Below are positions 5,624-11,750 of a stretch of 11,750 nucleotides of DNA, in pieces; position 1 is the first letter of the stretch; every line of letters starts with the position of its first letter. Source of the stretch: JABDGZ01 sp964487685 (lineage in GTDB: Bacteria; Omnitrophota; Gorgyraeia; Zapsychrales; Fredricksoniimonadaceae). The notes under the pieces were generated by a model. That model was given only the letters and a program-made list of their open reading frames with translations. It had not been told where the DNA came from and made no database searches. The stretch is taken from assembly GCA_964487685.1 (NCBI GenBank), contig CAZASA010000072.1, positions 1-11,750 on the forward strand, given 5' to 3'. Position numbers and translations under genes: made by a program.

Positions 5624-8422
5624 ATGTCATCTGAGAATATCATCATCCGCGGAGCCCGCGAACATAATCTTAAAAATTTTGACCTGACCATTCCGCGTAA
5701 TCAATTTGTGGTGATCACGGGACTCAGCGGTTCAGGCAAATCATCCCTCGCTTTTGATACTATCTATGCGGAAGGCCAGCGCCGGTATGTGGAGAGCCTT
5801 TCGGCCTATGCCCGTCAATTCTTAGACCAGCTGCAAAAGCCCGCCGTAGAACATATCGAAGGGCTATCTCCCACGATTTCCATTGAACAAAAGACAGTGA
5901 GCCGCAACCCGCGCTCAACCGTCGCCACCCAAACAGAAATTTACGATTATTTGCGTCTGTTATTTGCCCGTATTGGCATTCCTCATTGTCCGACCTGTGA
6001 TAAAAAGATCGAACAGCAAAGTACCCAGCAGATCGTAGATATCATTATGGCCCTGCCGGAAGGTTCAAAGATCAATCTTTTGAGCCCCCTGGTCCGCGGC
6101 CGGAAGGGTGAATACCGTAATATAGGAAAGCAGGTCGCCAAATCAGGGTTTGCCCGCTTGCGTATCAATGGCAAAATGTTTGAAACAGGGGACACGATCA
6201 AGCTGGATAAATACAAGATCCATCACATCGAAGTAGTGGTGGACCGTCTTACCATAAGACCAGATATCCGCAAAAGATTATCAGACTCGGTGGAAACAGC
6301 TTTAAAGACCGGGGAAGGCATGGTCATGGTTGATTTTAACGGTGCCAAGCCAGACCAGATCTTTAGTGAAAAATATGCCTGTCCTGATTGCGGAACTTTT
6401 TTAAGCGAGATCGAACCACGTATTTTTTCATTTAACACTCCCTATGGCGCCTGCCCTGAATGCAATGGATTAGGGACAAAAATGGAGATCGACCCGCTGG
6501 TCTTGGTGCCGGATGCGTCCAAGCCCTGGGTCAATGCTGTTGCTCCCTGGAAAAAAGGCCAGCGCGGGTACATGATGTATTATCGCGCCGTGTTACGGGA
6601 AATAGCCCGTATTTATAGAGTAGATGCCCGATTGCCGTTTAATGCTTTGGATAAAAAATTTAAACGCATCTTATTTTATGGCTCGGACGATGAAATATGG
6701 GGAAGGACTTTTGAAGGTGTGATCAAATACCTGGAGCGGCTTTTTAGGGAAACAGACAGTGAATGGCTTAAAGAAGAGATCGCGTCTTTCATGTCAGAAT
6801 CACCCTGCGGGGCCTGCCAGGGGCTGCGTCTTAAGAAGGAATCTTTGGCTGTCAAGGTTGCGGACAGGAATATCGCCCAACTGACGGCCCTTTCGATCAA
6901 GGACGCCAAATATTTCTTTAATCATTTGGTATTAAGCAAGGACAAGAAAACGATCAGTGAGGAGATCTTAAAAGAGATCAACCGGCGCCTGGATTTTTGC
7001 ATCAATGTCGGTCTGGAGTATTTGAGTTTGGATAGGCGCTCCGCGACACTTTCCGGCGGAGAAGCAGAACGTATCCGACTGGCCACGCAGGTGGGCTCAG
7101 GTTTGGTTGGGGTGATCTATGTTTTGGATGAACCCAGTATCGGCCTGCATCAAAAGGACAATGACCGTCTGCTCGCGACCCTGCATGCCTTGCGCGACCT
7201 GGGCAATACCCTGATCGTGGTCGAACATGATGAGGAGACCATCCGCCGGGCAGACCATGTGATAGACTTGGGGCCCGGTGCCGGCGAGCATGGCGGCGAG
7301 GTGATCTATGCGGGCGGGGTGGAAGGCTTGATCAAATGTAAAAGGTCACTTACCGGGCAATATTTATCCGGTGATTATCAGATCCTGCGCCCTCTTAATC
7401 GCCGTGACATCATCAACACTCAATTTTTAAAGGTCATCGGCGCATCCCAGCATAATTTAAAAGATGTGGATGTCAGTATTCCCTTAGGCACCTTTGTCTG
7501 TGTCACAGGCGTTTCAGGGTCAGGCAAATCTACATTGGTCACAGATATCCTTCATAATGCCCTGGTCCATAAAATTTATGGCACCAAGGTCCCTCTTGGG
7601 AAGTACAAGAAGATCGAAGGCATCCAGCATATTGATAAGGTCATTGTGGTGGACCAGTCGCCCATCGGCCGTACCCCGCGCTCCAATCCGGCGACATATA
7701 CAGGTGTTTTTAGTTATATCCGTGACTTGTTCGCGCAACTGCCTGAGTCCAAGATGCGCGGGTATAAACCCGGACGTTTTAGTTTTAATGTCAAGGGCGG
7801 CCGTTGTGAGGCTTGCGGCGGGGACGGGATCAAAAAGATCGAGATGCATTTTTTGCCGGATGTGTATGTTGAATGTGAAGTTTGCAAGGGGAAGCGATTT
7901 ACAGACCAGACCCTGGAAGTGGAATTTAAGGGCAAGAATATCGCGGATGTGCTTAACCTTTCTGTTCTTGAAGCGGTGGCAATATTTGACAGCATTCCCC
8001 GCGTCAAACAAGTGCTGCAAACACTTAACGATGTGGGCTTGGGATATGTCCGGTTGGGCCAGGCCGCAACTACTTTGTCCGGCGGTGAGGCGCAACGGGT
8101 GAAGCTTGCCAGTGAATTGTGTAAGCCCGCCACGGGCCGCACTTTTTATATTTTGGATGAGCCCACCACCGGGTTACATTTTGCCGATGTGGACAAGCTT
8201 TTGCAGGTCCTTCAGCGATTGGTTGACCGTGGCAATACGGTATTGATCATCGAACACAATTTGGATGTGGTCAAAAGCGCGGATTATATTATTGATCTGG
8301 GGCCTGATGGCGGGGACAAGGGGGGCGAAGTTGTTTTCGCCGGAACGCCTGAAGATATCGTGAAGCACCCTAGTTCGCACACTGGCTTGTACCTTAAACA
8401 ATTCTTAAACAAATCCAGGTAA
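5624..8422 (+). CDS. uvrA: excinuclease ABC subunit A
   Basis: UvrA is the damage-sensing ATPase of nucleotide excision repair; its dimer loads UvrB at lesions. The 932-residue protein is complete (E. coli 940). Walker A sites are at 33-40 (GLSGSGKS) and 629-636 (GVSGSGKS). ABC signatures LSGGEAERIRLA (476-487) and LSGGEAQRVKLA (818-829) are each followed by Walker B, with D502-E503 and D845-E846. The first zinc site is C253, C256, C277, C280, the same numbering as E. coli; the second is C728, C731, C751, C754. Extra CxxC pairs occur at 122/125 and 395/398. The start at ATG 5624 gives the usual N-terminus (IIIRGAREHNLKNFDLTIPR). The frame is open upstream to a GTG at 5522, but that part encodes a palindromic repeat and the terminator. 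No Shine-Dalgarno is seen. uvrB is not nearby, as is common. Confidence 0.98.
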   Translation: MSSENIIIRGAREHNLKNFDLTIPRNQFVVITGLSGSGKSSLAFDTIYAEGQRRYVESLSAYARQFLDQLQKPAVEHIEGLSPTISIEQKTVSRNPRSTVATQTEIYDYLRLLFARIGIPHCPTCDKKIEQQSTQQIVDIIMALPEGSKINLLSPLVRGRKGEYRNIGKQVAKSGFARLRINGKMFETGDTIKLDKYKIHHIEVVVDRLTIRPDIRKRLSDSVETALKTGEGMVMVDFNGAKPDQIFSEKYACPDCGTFLSEIEPRIFSFNTPYGACPECNGLGTKMEIDPLVLVPDASKPWVNAVAPWKKGQRGYMMYYRAVLREIARIYRVDARLPFNALDKKFKRILFYGSDDEIWGRTFEGVIKYLERLFRETDSEWLKEEIASFMSESPCGACQGLRLKKESLAVKVADRNIAQLTALSIKDAKYFFNHLVLSKDKKTISEEILKEINRRLDFCINVGLEYLSLDRRSATLSGGEAERIRLATQVGSGLVGVIYVLDEPSIGLHQKDNDRLLATLHALRDLGNTLIVVEHDEETIRRADHVIDLGPGAGEHGGEVIYAGGVEGLIKCKRSLTGQYLSGDYQILRPLNRRDIINTQFLKVIGASQHNLKDVDVSIPLGTFVCVTGVSGSGKSTLVTDILHNALVHKIYGTKVPLGKYKKIEGIQHIDKVIVVDQSPIGRTPRSNPATYTGVFSYIRDLFAQLPESKMRGYKPGRFSFNVKGGRCEACGGDGIKKIEMHFLPDVYVECEVCKGKRFTDQTLEVEFKGKNIADVLNLSVLEAVAIFDSIPRVKQVLQTLNDVGLGYVRLGQAATTLSGGEAQRVKLASELCKPATGRTFYILDEPTTGLHFADVDKLLQVLQRLVDRGNTVLIIEHNLDVVKSADYIIDLGPDGGDKGGEVVFAGTPEDIVKHPSSHTGLYLKQFLNKSR

Positions 8423-8434
8423 AATTGGTATAAT
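8406..8434 (+). promoter_or_regulatory. extended -10 promoter of the TPR-ExbB-ExbD operon
   Basis: TAAACA (8406-8411, four of six -35 bases) is separated by 17 bases from a perfect TATAAT (8429-8434), which is preceded by TGG, the extended -10 form. The -35 lies in the last codons of uvrA. The predicted start site is around 8441, the A of the ATG, so the transcript should be leaderless; no Shine-Dalgarno is present in the 18 bases between the genes. Confidence 0.6.
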
Positions 8435-8440
8435 AAACCC

Positions 8441-10894
8441 ATGAATCGTCGGTATTTACTTTGTTTTTCTCTGCTGGCAGCCCTTTTTTGCCTGCCCCTT
8501 AGGTGTTTCGCGCAAAGCACGGAAATGGACCTTTTGTCCGCGGCCCAGCAGGCGTTTAATGACGGGTTTAGTGATGTCGCCACCCGGTATTTGCAGGATT
8601 TTTTAGACAAGTATCCGGACAGTCCTCATTTACCTACGGCTAAATTATTGCTGGGACAATGTGATTTCCTGCGCGGTGATTATGGCAAGGCCCTGGACCT
8701 TTTTGATGACTTAAGCCAGCAATCGATAAAGAAGGATGAGATCCTATATTGGCGGGGGGAGACTTTTTTAAAAGAAAACCGATTGCATGATGCCCAGCAA
8801 GATTATAAGACGGTGATCATTGATTACCCGCAATCGACTTTTGTGGCACAGGCGTACTATTCATTAGGCTGGTCATTTTTTCAACAGAAGAATTTCGATC
8901 AGGCTAAAAAAGCTTTTAGGTACCTGACCATACAATTTCCCCACCATCAATTGAGCGAAGATGCCTCTTTGAAGATCGCTGAATGTGATTATAATGCCGG
9001 CCGCCTAAAGGACGCGATCAAGGATTTTGAGAATCTCGCTCTTAAATATCCCAAGACCGTGCATATGTGCGAGGTCAATTTTAACATCGCCGAAGGTCTT
9101 TATTATCTTGAGAAATTCGACCCTGCCGTTAAATATTATCAAAAAACTATCGAAGCTCCTTGTGAGGATAATTTAAAGCTGGCCGCGTTTACGGCACTGG
9201 GCTGGAGCTATATAAAATTAGGCAAGTTCAATGAGGCCCAGAATGCCCTTAAAAAAGGAGAGAATCTAAGTAAGGCTAAATCGCTTTCCCCTCAAGAAAT
9301 TGTTTTAGCCCAGGCCAATCTGGCTTATGAACGGGGAATGTATTCCCAGGCCCTGGACCTTTTTGGGGAATTCATTAACAATTATCCTCAAAGCCCGCAT
9401 TGGACCCAGGGCTATTTGGGGCGGGCGAATGTCCTTTACTCATTAAGGAGATATGAAGATGCCTTTGCGGATTATCTGCATCTGGAAGGGCAGAATGATC
9501 CGGATATTTTTGAGAAAAGCCAATATGGTTTAGGTTGGTGTGAGCTCAAAATGGGGCATGAAGCCGCGGCGATCAACCGTTTTCAGAAGGTGATCGATCG
9601 CAGCAGCGACACTGACACCCGTGCCAGTGCGATGATCCAAATGGCGGATGTTTACCAGGAAAGCAAGCAATGGGACGATGCCATCGGGATGTATGAACGG
9701 GTCAAGAAAATTTTCCCTAATAACAGCATGATGGATTATGTGCTATACCGTCAAGCCATTGCACTGCTTAAGTCCGGGAAGATCGATGCCGCGCTGGATA
9801 ATTTCAGCAGTTTACAGGACAATTATTCTGACAGCAAATATCTTGAGGACATCAATTATTACATGGGGGTCATCAGCTATAAGAAAGGGGAATGGGAAAA
9901 AAGTGCCCGGATCATGAGGGCTTATCTGAGGAACCTTTCCAAACCCAGTGAATTCGCTCCCGACGCGAATTATATCCTGGCCTTATCTTATTTGAATTTA
10001 AAACAAACGGAAGACGCCCTGAAGTATTTTCAGAAGATCTTAAGGCTTTATCCTAATGATGCGGACATCGCTCAAAATGCTGATATCGACATTGCCAAAT
10101 GCCAGTTTGAATTAGGGATGGGCCGTGAAGCGGTCAAGAGGATCAAACTGATTGTTTTTAAATATCCCAAGACCAATGCCGAACTTGAAGCGCTTTTGTG
10201 GCTGGCCCAGTATTATTTGAAGAACGCTGACGCGGATTCCGCGGTCCAATATTATAAGTCGATCATTGATGAATTTCCCGGTTGTGCGAAGATCGACCAG
10301 GTGCATTATGAATTAGGCCAGGCTTATGAGATCCTGGGCGAGTCGGATGATGCCTTGGAACAGTATAAGGCCATATCGTCCCAGGATGCTGTCTTGAGAG
10401 GGAAAACAAGGCTTGCCATCGCCGGGATCATGTCCAAGGACCTTGATCCCCAAAGAGCGATCGCGGCCTATGAAAGTATCATTGACGCCTCGCCGGAATA
10501 TGCGGGTGAGGCGTATGTAAAATTGGGACAGCTTTACCGTAATCAACAGGATTATGAAAAGGAAGAAGCGGTTTATCGCAATGCCCTGGCCGCCAAACAG
10601 GGGCAATTTGACCGCGGCCAGATCCAATTTAGTTTGGCAGATACCCTTGAATTGATGAGCCGTACCGAGGATGCGATCACGGAATATTTAAAGATACCAA
10701 GCTTGTACCCTAATGAAAAGTCGTGGGTGGTCAAAGCCTATTTGCGGGTGGCCAAGATCTATGAAGAAGGGCAGGATTGGGAAGGGGCGCGTGTTACCTA
10801 TCAGAAGATCATCCAGTTAAACACTCCGGAAGCGGCCTTTGCCCAGGAGCGATTGGACTGGATCAAAAACAATGCCGGAAAGGTGAGGGAATAA
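8441..10894 (+). CDS. exported tetratricopeptide-repeat protein, Tol/Ton-operon type
   Basis: 817 residues. A signal peptide is visible: MNRR, a hydrophobic core (about 5-20), and a likely type I cleavage after RCFA (A24|Q25). There is no lipobox, so a soluble periplasmic protein is expected. The rest is a continuous array of about 18 TPR-like units of 33-40 residues, of the type A..YL..FL.KYP.S......A...LG.C....G.Y..AL..F, with YP-ending helices such as FLDKYPDSPH, VIIDYPQSTF, FINNYPQSPH, ILRLYPNDAD and IIDEFPGCAK. Repeats of this kind occur in CpoB/YbgF and BamD-like proteins and act as scaffolds for protein or peptidoglycan partners. It overlaps the ExbB-like gene by one base (TAATG), so the two are coupled; this points to a periplasmic partner of an energised Tol-like complex. 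It is much longer than CpoB (about 260 residues). A precise function cannot be assigned. Confidence 0.85.
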   Translation: MNRRYLLCFSLLAALFCLPLRCFAQSTEMDLLSAAQQAFNDGFSDVATRYLQDFLDKYPDSPHLPTAKLLLGQCDFLRGDYGKALDLFDDLSQQSIKKDEILYWRGETFLKENRLHDAQQDYKTVIIDYPQSTFVAQAYYSLGWSFFQQKNFDQAKKAFRYLTIQFPHHQLSEDASLKIAECDYNAGRLKDAIKDFENLALKYPKTVHMCEVNFNIAEGLYYLEKFDPAVKYYQKTIEAPCEDNLKLAAFTALGWSYIKLGKFNEAQNALKKGENLSKAKSLSPQEIVLAQANLAYERGMYSQALDLFGEFINNYPQSPHWTQGYLGRANVLYSLRRYEDAFADYLHLEGQNDPDIFEKSQYGLGWCELKMGHEAAAINRFQKVIDRSSDTDTRASAMIQMADVYQESKQWDDAIGMYERVKKIFPNNSMMDYVLYRQAIALLKSGKIDAALDNFSSLQDNYSDSKYLEDINYYMGVISYKKGEWEKSARIMRAYLRNLSKPSEFAPDANYILALSYLNLKQTEDALKYFQKILRLYPNDADIAQNADIDIAKCQFELGMGREAVKRIKLIVFKYPKTNAELEALLWLAQYYLKNADADSAVQYYKSIIDEFPGCAKIDQVHYELGQAYEILGESDDALEQYKAISSQDAVLRGKTRLAIAGIMSKDLDPQRAIAAYESIIDASPEYAGEAYVKLGQLYRNQQDYEKEEAVYRNALAAKQGQFDRGQIQFSLADTLELMSRTEDAITEYLKIPSLYPNEKSWVVKAYLRVAKIYEEGQDWEGARVTYQKIIQLNTPEAAFAQERLDWIKNNAGKVRE

Positions 10895-11571
10895 TGACAG
10901 TTGCTTTTATCAATGCTTGGGGGATCTTGTTAAAAGGCGGTCCGATGGTCTGGCCGATCATGCTGCTTTCCGTATTGGCCATCACCGTGGGCATCGAAAA
11001 ATTCCTGTTTTTAAACAGTGTCGAACAGAACTCTAAAAAATTTAAACCTGTTTTTTTTAAAGCGGTAAGGGCCAATCGTATGAAAGAGGCCTTAAGCGCC
11101 TGTGAAGACAATGCCTTTGGCCTTGGCAATATTTGCAAGGCGGGTCTCATGAAATATGGCTCTTCGGCGGACATGATCAAAACATCCATGGAGCAGGCTG
11201 CTGGTTTTGAAGTCCATGTTTTAAAACAGCGGTTAAACCTTTTGGCTTTTATCGTTAATGCCGCGCCTATGTTGGGGCTATTGGGAACAACGACCGCCTT
11301 ATGTGTTGTTTTTCATGCGGTCCAGATGCGTTCCAATGCTCTTAATCCTTTGAGCTTGGGGGACATGTCCTCAGGTATCTGGCAGGCTATGGTGGCAACG
11401 TCAGCGGGGTTATCGGTGGGGATCATCACTTTTGCTATTTATAGTTTTACCGCAAGCCGCGTCAATGACGTGGTCATGAGCTTTGAGCAAACCATTACCG
11501 AGGCTGTTGGGACCTTTCAGGCGGTCTCTGAATCAAGTCCTCAAGAAGAACAGGTGAGCCATGAGCCTTGA
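10894..11571 (+). CDS. ExbB/TolQ/MotA-family inner-membrane channel protein with Gln at the conserved Glu
   Basis: 225 residues with the family layout: TM1 at about 17-38 (PMVWPIMLLSVLAITVGIEK), a cytoplasmic loop, TM2 at about 115-143 with APMLGLLGTTTAL (124-136), and TM3 at about 160-184 with GIWQAMVATSAGLSVGI (161-177). Family members form a pentamer around two ExbD/TolR helices and use proton flow to drive envelope work. T132 matches ExbB T148 and T169 matches T181. At the position of the proton-pathway glutamate (E176 in E. coli ExbB, GIAEAL) this protein has Q164. The next gene has a matching change. The start is the ATG in TAATG with GGTGAGG (10882-10888) before it; the frame opens earlier at GTG 10777, inside the TPR gene, and that start is rejected. 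The C-terminal 15-20 residues are acidic and overlap the next gene by 11 bases. Confidence 0.88.
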   Translation: MTVAFINAWGILLKGGPMVWPIMLLSVLAITVGIEKFLFLNSVEQNSKKFKPVFFKAVRANRMKEALSACEDNAFGLGNICKAGLMKYGSSADMIKTSMEQAAGFEVHVLKQRLNLLAFIVNAAPMLGLLGTTTALCVVFHAVQMRSNALNPLSLGDMSSGIWQAMVATSAGLSVGIITFAIYSFTASRVNDVVMSFEQTITEAVGTFQAVSESSPQEEQVSHEP

Positions 11572-11750
11572 ACATTTGAAGGTCAAGGGTAATATCATCC
11601 ATCCGTACCTTGCAATCGGATCCATTAATTTTATTTTGATGGTCGTCTTGCTCATGATGTCCACAACGATCTTTGCCAGACCCTCAGGTGTCCAGATGGA
11701 ATTCCCGGCATTCAGGGAAGGGATCAATTCATCGGGGCAGGCCCCGCCTT
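11561..11750 (+). CDS. ExbD/TolR-like protein, N-terminal part (3' truncated by window)
   Basis: 63 complete codons are present. A short cytoplasmic N-terminus (MSLEHLKVKGNIIHP) leads into one transmembrane helix (about 17-38, LAIGSINFILMVVLLMMSTT), then the start of a periplasmic part (RPSGVQMEFPA) that fits the usual P.GI.V.LP segment of ExbD. The family pattern is P.vDv.flLLiFF..TstF; counting 12 residues back from the conserved Thr puts N23 where the proton-carrying Asp (D25 in E. coli ExbD) normally sits. The gene starts 11 bases before the ExbB-like stop, with AGGTGA at 11552-11557 just upstream. Assignment rests on helix layout and position after ExbB, since the periplasmic domain is missing. 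A further exbD copy may follow outside the window. Confidence 0.75.
   Translation, partial: MSLEHLKVKGNIIHPYLAIGSINFILMVVLLMMSTTIFARPSGVQMEFPAFREGINSSGQAPP

Noticed and set aside
7520..8095. Long open frame on the minus strand inside uvrA (191 codons)
   Set aside because: It lies fully opposite conserved UvrA sequence, has no ribosome site and resembles no family; it is a shadow of uvrA codon bias. The overlapping minus frame at 7714-8142 is rejected for the same reason.
8441..8520. Lipoprotein signal for the TPR protein
   Set aside because: Cysteines at residues 17 and 22 are not preceded by a lipobox (ALFC and PLRC do not fit); type I cleavage after A24 fits better.
8688..9365. 18-base exact direct repeat AGGCCCTGGACCTTTTTG at 8688-8705 and 9348-9365
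   Set aside because: Both copies encode the same TPR helix residues (ALDLF) in one array; ordinary repeat similarity and shared codon choice explain it.
10777..10893. Upstream start for the ExbB-like gene at GTG 10777
   Set aside because: It would lie inside the conserved TPR coding region and add 39 residues before the normal N-terminus; ATG 10894 has a ribosome site and overlaps the TPR stop as TAATG.

Overview
The window is a compact bacterial chromosome segment with every recognisable gene on the + strand. Several gene ends overlap, but there are two gene-free junctions where transcription seems to restart. Taxonomic clues are indirect. They are the LL-diaminopimelate aminotransferase route to lysine/meso-DAP, NadX instead of NadB, an ExbB/ExbD pair behind a large exported TPR protein, and a TMTC-like multispanning protein. 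Together they fit a Gram-negative, uncultured-type bacterium such as Omnitrophota or another PVC-related lineage. This is inference, not a placement.

Layout. (1) Positions 3-365 hold the 3' end of dapB. (2) Positions 366-about 1850 are strikingly AT-rich and encode a multispanning TMTC/DUF1736-like membrane protein, with a probable out-of-frame C-terminal remnant; the segment sits between dapB and dapL. (3) Positions 1869-5119 are a tightly packed biosynthetic run, dapL-folK-panC-nadX, with junction overlaps of 1, 22 and up to 98 bases. It covers lysine/cell wall, folate, pantothenate/CoA and NAD. (4) Positions 5156-5440 encode a very basic 94-residue protein made of two copies of one 32-residue unit plus a lysine-rich tail; I do not recognise its function. 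(5) Positions 5439-5606 hold a long hairpin, two inverted copies of a REP-like palindrome and a strong intrinsic terminator. (6) uvrA (5624-8422) is complete and canonical. (7) From 8441 begins an envelope operon: an 817-residue exported TPR protein, an ExbB/TolQ-like channel protein, and an ExbD/TolR-like protein cut by the window end.

How the genes work together. The biosynthetic run draws largely on aspartate: DapB and DapL make LL-DAP, NadX makes iminoaspartate for NAD, and PanC joins pantoate to beta-alanine, which is often aspartate-derived. The 3' operon looks like a Tol/Ton-type energised envelope system with a periplasmic TPR partner.

Most notable points. In the ExbB/ExbD pair, the membrane glutamate of ExbB and the membrane aspartate of ExbD, both needed for proton flow in the E. 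coli system, are by-eye aligned to Gln and Asn. The duplicated basic mini-protein has no function I recognise. The REP-like palindromes show compensatory arm changes. uvrA and the TPR gene each have a -10-like box 6-8 bases before the start codon and no Shine-Dalgarno, suggesting leaderless mRNAs. No tRNA, rRNA, CRISPR array, transposase or phage gene was seen.
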